A stretch of 64,000 nt of DNA from Haematococcus lacustris. Lineage: Eukaryota > Chlorophyta > Chlorophyceae > Chlamydomonadales > Haematococcaceae. Made by a program: the position numbers and the translations under genes. Numbering within the stretch: position 1 is the first letter of the stretch; each line of letters opens with the position of its first letter. A model generated the notes under the pieces. That model saw nothing but the letters and a program-made list of their open reading frames with translations, made no database searches and was not told the origin of the DNA. Where the stretch lies: assembly GCA_030144725.1 (NCBI GenBank), contig JASKMD010000003.1, forward strand, positions 21,501,937-21,565,936. The letters are read 5' to 3'. Shown one piece after another: positions 55,681 to 64,000 of this stretch.

Positions 55681-55954
55681 ATTTGGTGCCATGGGGCATA
55701 GACAGCAAGGCAAAGTGCTTAGCAGTCCCGTGATGAGGTGTTAGCCCATAGCAATGAGGTGCAGCCAGTCCTTGTGGTTGTGCACATGGCATAGGTGGTG
55801 AGCAATGCATGAGTCGTTGTGTTGTTGTTGTAGTGATGTTGTGTGGTGTTGTTGTGTGGTGTTGTCACCTTGCATCAATGCATGTGCTTAGCACCAGCAA
55901 TACATGCCGTTTGTTGTGGTGTTGCAAGGTGTTCGGGCGTCGTTGCATACGTTG

Positions 55955-56735
55955 TGGCAGGACCCTGTAGGCGTGTGGCAGGACCCTGTGAACGTGTGTC
56001 GTAGGAACCTGTAGCCGTGCGGCAGGACCCTGTGGGAATATGTCGTAGGACCCTGTAGCCGTGCGGCAGAACCCTGTGAGAATGTGTCGCAGAACCCTGT
56101 AGCCGTGCGGCAGAACCCTGTGAGAACGTGTCGCAAAACCCTGTAGCCGTGCGGCAGAACCCTGTGAGAAAGTGTCGCAGGACCCTGTAGCCGTGCGGCA
56201 AAACCCTGTGAGAACGTGTCGCAGGACCCTGTAGCCGTGCGGCAAAACCCTGTGAGAACGTGTCGCAGGAACCCTGTAGCCGTGCGGCAGGACCCTGTGA
56301 GAAAGTGTCGCAAAACCCTGTAGCCGTGCGGCAGAACCCTGTGAGAACGTGTCGCAAAACCCTGTAGCCGTGCGGCAGAACCCTGTGAGAAAGTGTCGCA
56401 GGACCCTGTAGCCGTGCGGCAAAACCCTGTGAGAACGTGTCGCAGGACCCTGTAGCCGTGCGGCAAAACCCTGTGAGAACGTGTCGTAGGAACCTGTAGC
56501 CGTGCGGCAGGACCCTGTGAGAAAGTGTCGCAAAACCCTGTAGCCGTGCGGCAGAACCCTGTGAGAACGTGTCGCAGGACCCTGTAGCCGTGCGGCAGAA
56601 CCCTGTGAGAATGTGTCGCAGGACCCTGTAGCCGTGCGGCAGAACCCTGTAGACGTGTGTCGTAGGACCCTGTAGCCGTGCGGCAGAACCCTGTGGCCCA
56701 GGACCCTGTACAGGGTCGGTAGGACCCGGTACAGG
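55955..56735 (-). repeat. Right subterminal array C of the nested element
   Basis: A 44-bp dimer read on the minus strand: a CACAGGGT(T/C)(C/T)TGCCGCACGG half followed by a CTACAGGGTCCTGCGACACG half. It is inverted relative to array B and ends with GGACCCTGTACAGGGTC (56701-56717). Confidence 0.92.
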
Positions 56736-57170
56736 GTCGGGCGATTTTTCAAATAGTTATAACATCGCAGCAACTTTGAGTTTTTCAATGATTACAACGG
56801 CGATGAGTCGGCCTTTCCTGGGGCTATCTGCAGTATGCCTCCCGGGAAGAAATGACGTAGGCGACTTCCGGCCTTATTCGGCGCGAGTGGAGGCTTGCAG
56901 CCGGTGCATCACAGCGTCAGGCTGACCCCCTTCCACCTGTTCAGGAGCGCCCGCAGCAGTCAGCCATGGGCAGCATGCACCAAGGCTATGGAGATCAGCA
57001 TTGGTATATGTTTGATGCCACCAAGATCTTCACAGTCTTTGTGACCAGCTTTGAGGATGGGGAGGGCTACGGCCGTATGTTCTTTGTGCCAGCGCACAGC
57101 CTCAGCCGCAGCTAGTCATACATCAATCACGGTTCTGCACCCAGTAAGAACGGATGACAGATTAATTGCT

Positions 57171-57175
57171 TGTAA
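57171..57175 (+). terminator. Candidate TGTAA poly(A) signal of the transposase gene
   Basis: TGTAA lies 56 nt after the TAG at 57113-57115. It supports 57115 as the true 3' end of the transposase before the insertion. Confidence 0.55.
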
Positions 57176-57284
57176 TGCTGTTCTTGTTCTATGGTTGTTG
57201 GGCTGCGTCACTGTCATGTTGCTGCTGCTGCCACTGTCACACCATCAGCATTTAGTGATAGAATGCCTTAGATACCTAGCGGTA

Positions 57285-58190
57285 TGACCTGTAGGACCCT
57301 GTAGACGTGCGGCAGAACCCTGTAGCCGTGTGTCGCAGGACCCTGTAGGCGTGCGACAGACCCCTGTAGGCGTGTGTCGCAGGACCCTGTGACGTGCGGC
57401 AGAACCCTGTGGACAAGTGTCGCAGGACCCTGTAGGCGTGCGGCAGAACCCTGTAGCCGTGTGTCGCAGGACCCTGTAGGCGTGCGGCAGAACCCTGTAG
57501 CCGTGTGTCGCAGGACCCTGTAGGCGTGCGGCAGAACCCTGTAGACATGTGTCGCAGGACCCTGTAAGCGTGCGGCAGAACCCTGTAGCCAAACGTCGCA
57601 GGACCCTGTAGACGTGCGGCAGAACCCTGTAGCCGTGTGTCGCAGGACCCTGTAGACGTGCGGCAGAACCCTGTAGCCAAACGTCGCAGGACCCTGTAGG
57701 CGTGCGGCAGGACCCTGTAGCCAAACGTCGCAGGACCCTGTAGGCGTGCGGCAGAACCCTGTAGCCAAACGTCGCAGAACCCTGTAGGCGTGCGGCAGGA
57801 CCCTGTAGCCAAACGTCGCAGGACCCTGTAGGCGTGCGGCAGAACCCTGTAGCCAAACGTCGCAGGACCCTGTAGGCGTGCGGCAGGACCCTGTAGCCAA
57901 ACGTCGCAGGACCCTGTAGCCGTGCGGCAGAACCCTGTAGCCGTGTGCAGCAGGACCCTGTAGGCGTGCGGCAGAACCCTGTAGCCAAACGTCGCAGGAC
58001 CCTGTAGGCGTGCGGCAGAACCCTGTAGACGTGTGTCGCAGGACCCTGTAGCCGTGCGGCAGGACCCTGTAGACGTGTGTCGCAGGACCCTGTAGCCGTG
58101 CGGCAGGACCCTGTAGACGTTAGTCCTAGGACCCTGTAGCCGTGCGGCAGAACCCTGTAGCCCAGGACCCGGTACAGGACCCGGTACAGG
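57285..58190 (-). repeat. Right subterminal array D of the outer transposon
   Basis: The reverse complement of the array A 44-bp dimer (GCAGGACCCTGTAGGCGTGC and GCAGAACCCTGTAGCC halves), about 20 copies. It ends in GGACCCGGTACAGG palindromes before the unique terminal 150 bp. Confidence 0.92.
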
Positions 58191-58344
58191 GTCGGGCGGT
58201 TTTTCAAATAGTTATAACATCGCAGCAACTTTGAGTTTTTCAATGATTACAACGGCGATGAGTCGGCCTTTCCTGGGGCTATCTGCAGTATGCCTCCCGG
58301 GAAGAAATGACGTAGGCGACTTCCGGCCTTAATCGGCGCGAGTG

Positions 58345-58925
58345 TTCGTTCAATTGATGGTGATGGGTACATGGCATGTGATGGGTGCATGGCATCACCA
58401 TTGTGCCATTTGTTGGGGGGCAGTTCAGTCAGTTACCATGTACTATTGGCGATGTGTAGATGATCAGACACAGTACATGTGACATTGCTGACCGGCAAAT
58501 ACAGCGATAGTCCACGTGCTGAACGCAGCGAACCCGCCACGTGTCGGGGGACAACATAACTGCTACTGGCAAAACAGCCTATACGGAACCCATTGCTTGT
58601 GCACCGTCCGCTGCCATGCATGGCATTATGCTGGCTGGGTGGATGAGGGCTCACGTCAGGAAACGGGTGAAGGTCCACTGCCAGAGCTGAATTGCCTATT
58701 AACCAGATAGCCTGAGCTGATGAAGTGAGCTGATGAAGCCAGCATCACCTCCAGGCGTGCAGCCTGGCCTCACGTGCCTTGTTGTGTATTGTCCTTTTGC
58801 ATTCAGAACTTTCATCCACCCAAAGGAAGCTGAGCTCCAGGGCGCAGGGCCACCAGGTGCAGTGCAGCACAGTACAGGCAACAAGCTGCATGGTGATGCT
58901 TGCATGGTGTCTTCTGAATGGCAGC
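58345..58925. other. Flank of the outer transposon
   Basis: 58750-58912 matches 35800-36000 on the other side of the transposon. No gene is supported. Confidence 0.45.
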
Positions 58926-58933
58926 GTGGCCAG

Positions 58934-59369
58934 TAGAGCGTGACCCGGAATGTTAAACCATCTTTAACCATCTTTAACCAAGGGAAAAAGTTTAACCAAT
59001 CTTTAACACAACCGCCAGGTCGCACTCCGTAGCCGTGATGGAAGGCGAAGCAACCGCGATGGTTAATGGCTACTGCGGCTCTTGTCGGTGCATGTCTCAA
59101 CATGTGCATCGGAACGCACATCAGCCCGAGCAGCCCGCTAGCCTCGCGCTGGTAAGCTGCACCGCTCTGCGCAAGAGACGCTGTAAAACTCTTAAAGATC
59201 ACTAAGATAGGGGGTGACCAACTGGTCGGCTTACTATCGCCAAACCCCAAAATTTTGCACTCCGGGTCGTCAGGGTGTTAGGCTGGACTGGTTAAAGATG
59301 GTTAAAGATTTGTTAAAGCACGCTAGAGGCCCAAAACATCAGGAAGTTAGTTTAACCAGTCGCGCTCTA
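58934..59369. mobile_element. Second hAT-like MITE
   Basis: 436 bp with ends TAGAGCGTGAC and GTCGCGCTCTA (10 of 11 inverted match). It is flanked by a perfect 8-bp duplication GTGGCCAG (58926-58933 and 59370-59377). Subterminal TTAACCATCTTTAACC at the left and GGTTAAAGATGGTTAAAG at the right are inverted motif clusters. The middle shares sequence with 26.30-26.40 kb. Confidence 0.88.
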
Positions 59370-59377
59370 GTGGCCAG

Positions 59378-62215
59378 GTGCAGATCAGCTAGACTCAGGG
59401 TCACACAATGTCACAGGGCCCCCTTGGCATGGTTGTAACACCTTGGCATGGTTGTACCACAAGCCAACGCACCCGCTGCTCATGGTGTGAACAGATGGGG
59501 CACATCCAGCCTGCCCAATGCCATCATCGAGCCAGCACCAGGCCTCAGTCAGTGGCAGGCTGTGTGCAATCAGTGGTGATCACACCCACATGTGAGCACC
59601 GGGTGATCACCACTGATGCACCTGGGCACACGGCACTGGACACAGGGTGCCTGGGGCATGCCCTCAAACAATTTCGTAGAATGTTGTGATTGAATCTCGT
59701 AGGGTCGTAGGATGTCGGCTAAGGCTCCCTAGAGGGTGGGGCTGAGGGGTTTAGCTGAGGGGCTGGGTGGTTGGGTCACCGTCATCCACTTGCATGCAGT
59801 GCAATGTGAGGGGTGGGGTGCGTGGGGCAGTGCACACCTCAGTGGAGGAATCTACACAGACAAGAGCTTGAGTCGGGGCACACAGCTCTACAAATACCTT
59901 GGTTGGCAGCAGATTGTTCACTTCTGTTGATCGCACAGCATCAGATGGTGCAGCTGCCTGGCCAGTGGAGTGGCGCCGCAAACCAAACATCGCCACAGTG
60001 GGCAGCACAGTGGGCAGCACCGGGTCAGTATCCACCAGTTGCTTGTTCCACACTTACGGGGCACTGCTATAGCATCATGCATGAAGTTGCTTCAATCGTA
60101 TGCAGCCATGTCACACAGGGCATCATGCCATGCCCCCCATGGCATGACCCGCCTGGACAAAGCATGCTCACTGGGCAACGAGCCTGGTGTCAGCTTGGTG
60201 GAATGCATGAAGTTCGGAGCTCTGACCAGTCTCACCAGTTGCTTCCACACGCAGCACACTACACATGCCATACACACCCTTCTCTCAGACTCATCTCCTT
60301 CAGCCAGGTCTCATCACACCATATGCTACTGCTCCCTGAACCTTACACTGTCCACTGAACTTTACGACGAGAACCCTGCACTAACCCTGCTTTGTTACCG
60401 CTGCGCAGCATGACTGTCCACTGGCACGTGTTCAATGCAGTACTATGGATTATCTTAGCATCAATACCACAGCTCCACATACCAGCTCTAGCCGCAATCA
60501 TAGTTTACCATAGGCCTGCACAACATGAGGAACACCTTTGCACCTGCACTACGACATTCAAGTTACCGAATACTTGAGCGTTAGCACATGAAGTACTATC
60601 CCATTGCGGGACACTCCCACTCATTATGGCAGGCCACACCAGGCAAAGACAAGCTATGCGCAAGTCAGACCATGGCAGGGTGCCATGAGGGCTTGGGTGT
60701 CCCATAGCAGGCAGCTTGCGTATTGACACCAGGGGGCGAGAGCTCGGGTGTGTGCCCACAAGTGCTCGACCCTCTGCAGCCAAGTGGGCAGCCAGGGTGC
60801 GCTATGGCAGCCGCTACAGGGTGCCCTGTGTGCGTGGTGACAGCCTAACACACCAGGAGCTGGGGCAACCAGTCTACTAGTGCTGGTGGCAAGCAGTGCA
60901 GGGTTATGCCAGTGCTCACTAAAAGTCTCATTAGAAACGACAGTTGTGCAATGCTGGTTGGAAGGCTCTACTGCTTGCCCGGTGTGATGGCCTCAGCCTG
61001 GTTGTATCCTAGTCCTAGCAGTTGGGTCCCAGACTCAGCGATACTGCTTCACTGAACATTAGATGACACCGATAGATGTGCGTCACCACTGCCTTGGTTA
61101 GCATGCACACGTCATGACGCAAGAGCACATTGCTGGCAGCGGCTCACCTGGGCTAGTCTGGAGCGCCGCACAGCCACCAGGATACTGGGCTAAAGAACAG
61201 ACACCATGATTGTTGAATTGGGTATTTCGTTGTATCCTCTTTGACTTAGAAACTGTAGTCAGGGGAGCAAAAGCGGGTGATTGCGCTGGCAGCCTTGCAA
61301 CATTGCAGCACTTGCAGGCAATTGTACTGGCTTTCGCTGGGATGCTATTGAGACCGGGACGCCCAGCAGGCGCAAGAAGCCAGGCTGGCAGCGCAACATG
61401 GTGCGGCTGGGTGGCATGCACATCACACCAACAGGTCAGCTCAGCTGTGCAAACACTGTGAGGTGGCCTACCAGGTCTGAACGTCTGATAGCCATGCAGC
61501 AGTGGCTGGCAGGCGGTGGCGCAGAACCACCAAGAGCCTCAGCAACCAGCCGCGGCCTCAGGCAGCCCCAGGGATGCCTGAGGAGGATGGCTCGTGAAGG
61601 CTGGCCAGGCGGCATGTGGTAGCGTTGGTGAGGCGCCCTACCCCTGCCATGCTGCGCTGAGTGTGCAGTCACTAAGGTGCAGCCTTGTGCTGGCTTACAC
61701 CAGTGAGACCTCAGGCACCTGCCCTACCTGACTTCAGTGCAGCCTGAGTGCAGTGTCACTGCCGCACCTTGCTGAGTGCAGTGTCACTGCAGGCTGCTAC
61801 CTCGGCAGCAACCACCCTCGGCAGCAGCACTCAGCAAGGGGCGGTTCTGCAGGCCATAGCACCCAGCCTCCTGAGGCCCCTCGGCTGCAATGGTGATGAG
61901 ATAGGGTCATGGCGGCTGTCCTACAGCTGAGGGGTGCTCACCAGCCAATAGTTCACAAAGGGGGACAGCCTCCGGCCGACGATCGACAGTTGTGATCCAG
62001 ACGCGCAGGTGAGGGAGGTAGGGTAGTTGTCGCCTATGGCTTTCTGCATAGCCAGCAGGCTATGGGCTATGACACCATCACTAGAGGGTGGGGTCAGGGT
62101 GGTGGGGTCCAGTACAGCAAGGGCAGGTGGTGCAGCGGTTGCAACACTGCATGCCCAGCGCTGCACCCCTGAACTACGCCCTCGCCTACAGGTGCAAAGC
62201 TAAGGAAGCCGGAAA
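59378..62215. other. Gene-poor stretch
   Basis: The minus strand from 60060 to 59880 has a plausible short exon (codons for KQLVDTDPVLPTVLPTV, with an upstream GTAAGTG donor-like site near 60050), but I could not extend it into a gene. CAGTGTCACTGC motifs repeat near 61755-61790. No other feature is supported. Confidence 0.35.
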
Positions 62216-62875
62216 CTACATGCCCAGCCATGGCCTCAGTCTAGGAACATTATAGCAGGCTGCAGGGATAGGGGAACCCAGCTGGGAGGGTGAACCACTC
62301 AGGAGGAATCCGGCCTGAGCCCTGCTCCCAACATCCAGCAAGGCAGGGGCAGGCGAACCCACCGGGTCGGTAGAGCCACCGCAGTTAAGAGTCCCGGATG
62401 CTTCGGCAGACTCATACAATTCAAGCACCGAGTCCCAGCCTTGGACCCCTGCAGCCATCACAACAACATACAATACAGGCTCCCACGACGCCACTGGGCA
62501 CAAGCTTTGGAGCGGTAGTGGAGGCATTGGGGTGCGCAGGGACTGAGATAAACACACTAGCCAGCAACCCCGATCTGGCTGAGCCGACCAGGCGGCCAGC
62601 AGCACCTGGGATGCAGGTGGAGAAGATGATGGTCCTGTCATCGCCTTCGATGGGGCCAAACAGTACGACTGGGATATTGTTGATCCGGGTGTTCACTGGG
62701 AACGGGCCAGACACAAGAACGCTTGTACCTGCACAGCACACAGCCCCACAGAGCCTGGACTGGTGGAGGGGTTGGAGCTAGCTGAGCTGCTGGTGGTGCA
62801 ACACACCACCTGCACCTGCTCACACCCACCGTCTTGTGGGAGACTGACTGCAGTGGGGTTGGTACAAGTGTCCAT
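62216..62875 (-). CDS. 3' part of an unidentified gene (three exons visible)
   Basis: Exons: 62830-62875 (upstream limit uncertain), 62606-62728 and 62216-62448, joined by GT-AG introns with matching phases (G/GT and G/GG splits) and ending in TAG at 62216-62218. The middle exon encodes FPVNTRINNIPVVLFGPIEG and then IIFSTCIP. The last begins GVQGWDSVLELYESAEASG. This STC...WDSVLELY pattern is reminiscent of secreted beta-sandwich domains (PPC-like), but that is a guess. Any 5' exons would lie beyond the G-rich minisatellite, possibly outside the window. Confidence 0.45.
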
Positions 62876-62879
62876 CAAG

Positions 62880-64000
62880 GAAGGGGGTGGTGGAGGGGGT
62901 GGTGGAGGTGAGGGAGGGGGGGGGGTCAGGCGAGGGAGGGGGTGGTGCAGGTGAGGGAGGGGGGGGGTCAGGCGAGGGAGGGGGGTGGTGCAGGTGAGGG
63001 AGGGGGGGGGTCAGGCGAGGGAGGGGGTGGTGCAGGTGAGGGAGGGGGGGGGTCAGGCGAGGGAGGGGGTGGTGCAGGTGAGGGAGGGGGGGGGTCAGGC
63101 GAGGGAGGGGGTGGTGCAGGTGAGGGAGGGGGGGGGGTCAGGCGAGGGAGGGGGTGGTGCAGGTGAGGGAGGGGGGGGGTCAGGCGAGGGAGGGGGGGGG
63201 TCAGGTGAGGGAGGGGGGGGGTCAGGCGAGGGAGGGGGTGGTGTAGGTGAGGGAGGGGGGGGGGCAGGCGAGGGAGGGGGGGGTGCAGGTGAGGGAGGGG
63301 GGGGTGCAGGCGAGGGAGGGGGGGGGTCCAGGTGAGGGAGGGGGGGGGGCAGGTGAGGGAGGGGGGGGTGCAGGTGAGGGAGGGGGGGGTGCAGGCGAGG
63401 GAGGGGGGGGTGCAGGCGAGGGAGGGGGGGGGGCAGGCGAGGGAGGGGGGGGGGCAGGCGAGGGAGGGGGGGGGTGCAGGTGAGGGAGGGGGGGGTGCAG
63501 GCGAGGGAGGGGGGGGTGCAGGCGAGGGAGGGGGGGGGGCAGGTGAGGGAGGGGGGGGGGGCAGGTGAGGGAGGGGGGGGTGCAGGCGAGGGAGGGGGGG
63601 GGTCGCGAGGTGAGGGAGGGGGGGGGGGCAGGTGAGGGAGGGGGGGGGTGCAGGTGAGGGAGGGGGGGGGTGCAGGCGAGGGAGGGGGGGGTGCAGGCGA
63701 GGGAGGGGGGGGTGGCAGGCGAGGGAGGGGGGGGGGCAGGCGAGGGAGGGGGGGGGTCCAGGCGAGGGAGGGGGGGGTGCAGGCGAGGGAGGGGGGGGGT
63801 CCAGGTGAGGGAGGGGGGGGTGCAGGCGAGGGAGGGGGGGGGGCAGGTGAGGGAGGGGGGGGTGCAGGTGAGGGAGGGGGGGGGGCAGGTGAGGGAGGGG
63901 GGGGTGCAGGTGAGGGAGGGGGGGGGTGCAGGCGAGGGAGGGGGGGGTGCAGGCGAGGGAGGGGGGGGTGCAGGCGAGGGAGGGGGGGGTCCAGGTGAGG
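62880..64000. repeat. G-rich minisatellite running off the window
   Basis: Tandem units of about 20-23 bp, of the form GCAGGTGAGGGAGGGGGGGG or TCAGGCGAGGGAGGGG, with G-runs of variable length. It continues to the last base. Every unit contains a CAGGTGAGG splice-donor-like string on the plus strand. Strong G-quadruplex potential. G-run lengths are probably unreliable. Confidence 0.95.

Larger units (their letters stand above)
52376..55950. other. Centre of the nested element: low-complexity, no clear gene
   Basis: 52395-52500 is a divergent direct copy of the left-terminal region (TATGTGGGCTGCTATGAC, GGCCAAAGTGTAAATCTCAG). Blocks of AGCAGCCAGG occur at 52628-52655, 52803-52840 and 53190-53220. 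Pyrimidine-rich runs fill 53400-54200, with a CGCCTCC heptamer at 54085-54160. Three similar exon-start-like strings (GCAGGTCTGATGG...) occur near 53395, 53858 and 55240. ORFs are proline or glycine low complexity and I do not call genes. Confidence 0.5.
49888..56889. mobile_element. Nested 7.0-kb non-autonomous relative of the outer transposon
   Basis: Its left end (CACTCGTGCAAATTAAGGCC, 49888-49907) and right end (GGCCTTATTCGGCGCGAGTG, 56870-56889) match the outer element ends, as do several hundred bp inside each. A GA duplication flanks it (49886-49887 and 56890-56891). Excising it with one GA rejoins the transposase reading frame. It contains arrays B and C in opposite orientation and a low-complexity centre without recognisable genes. 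It was probably mobilised in trans by the same transposase family. Confidence 0.85.
45358..57115 (+). pseudogene. EnSpm/CACTA-like transposase, last exon split by a 7-kb insertion
   Basis: Exons: 45358-45606, 45743-46233, 46318-46593, 46695-46771, 46861-47013, 47111-47519, 47672-47819, 47917-48260, 48393-48529, 48650-48833, then 48941-49887 continuing at 56892-57115. All junctions are GT-AG and the pieces sum to 3,639 nt (1,212 codons plus stop). Exon 1 has a C-x2-C-x11-H-x4-H finger; exon 2 is Gly/Asp/Pro rich. Exons 6-11 follow the order of tnp2-type (Transposase_21-like) proteins: HFMIGVDWM, a CxxC block, a His-Ser-Phe block before GLLKHQLEW, a Trp-rich helix block, then CPNLH and an ELWIERD block. 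I could not confirm every catalytic acid. The nested element disrupts the end; a short foreign tail would stop at 49926-49928. Loss of activity is therefore likely but not proven. Confidence 0.72.
36452..58344. mobile_element. 21.9-kb EnSpm/CACTA-like DNA transposon carrying three genes
   Basis: The left end is CACTCGTGCAAATTAAGGCC (36452-36471). The right end, reverse-complemented, is CACTCGCGCCGATTAAGGCC (58325-58344), 17 of 20 identical. A 2-bp TT flanks both ends (36450-36451 and 58345-58346). Inside each end lies a long array of the same 44-bp repeat in opposite orientation. Between them are a plus-strand transposase gene and two minus-strand genes. The 2-bp duplication, CACT- terminus and subterminal repeats fit EnSpm/CACTA elements. 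A 7.0-kb relative is nested inside; without it the element is about 14.9 kb. The 2-bp duplication alone is weak; the case rests on the termini, the inverted arrays and the nesting logic together. Confidence 0.82.

Noticed and set aside
36452..56889. Alternative pairing of ends (36452 with 56889, 49888 with 58344)
   Set aside because: The flanking dinucleotides then disagree (TT versus GA, GA versus TT) and the transposase frame would not be restored.

Overview
The window looks like a repeat-dense stretch of a nuclear genome from a chlorophyte green alga, probably Chlamydomonadales. The evidence is GC-rich, intron-dense genes with short GT-AG introns, TGTAA-type poly(A) signals (in the retrotransposon LTRs at 1196 and 7035, and after two genes at 42302 and 57171), and an abundance of palindromic minisatellites. 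I infer the lineage only; I cannot name the species. I see no rRNA, tRNA or CRISPR array.

1-8.7 kb: a palindromic array (ATCTGTACAGAT), then a complete, young Ty3/Gypsy chromovirus (849-7121). It has 434-bp LTRs that differ at one site I could find, a CAGCC target duplication, gag, and a pol reached through a correctly phased C CCA AAC -1 frameshift site. Pol ends in a chromodomain plus a PHD finger. It sits in the edge of a second palindromic array (AACCAGTACTGGTT).

8.7-36.4 kb: a segmentally duplicated region with three intact single-exon F-box/LRR-like genes on the minus strand (11.3-13.1, 23.0-24.8, 30.0-31.7 kb) and three broken copies. It also holds exon-sized fragments of a PP2A B''/TON2-like gene, a 400-bp hAT-type MITE, two mutually inverted MITEs with CACTC ends, a perfect 2.1-kb (CCCCG)n tract and a 726-bp (TGACCC)n tract.

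36.4-58.3 kb: the most interesting part. I read it as a 21.9-kb EnSpm/CACTA-like DNA transposon (36452-58344, 2-bp TT duplication, ends CACTCG...CGAGTG). Its subterminal regions are long inverted arrays of a 44-bp CAGGGTCC-type repeat. It carries three multi-exon genes: a plus-strand transposase, and on the minus strand a predicted 2OG-Fe(II) dioxygenase and an unknown acidic/basic protein. A 7.0-kb relative with the same ends (49888-56889, GA duplication) has inserted into the last transposase exon. Removing that insert and one GA copy rejoins the reading frame to a stop at 57115, and all 12 coding pieces then sum to a multiple of three.

58.3-64 kb: a second hAT-like MITE, gene-poor sequence, a partial minus-strand three-exon gene (62.2-62.9 kb), and a G-rich minisatellite running off the end of the window.
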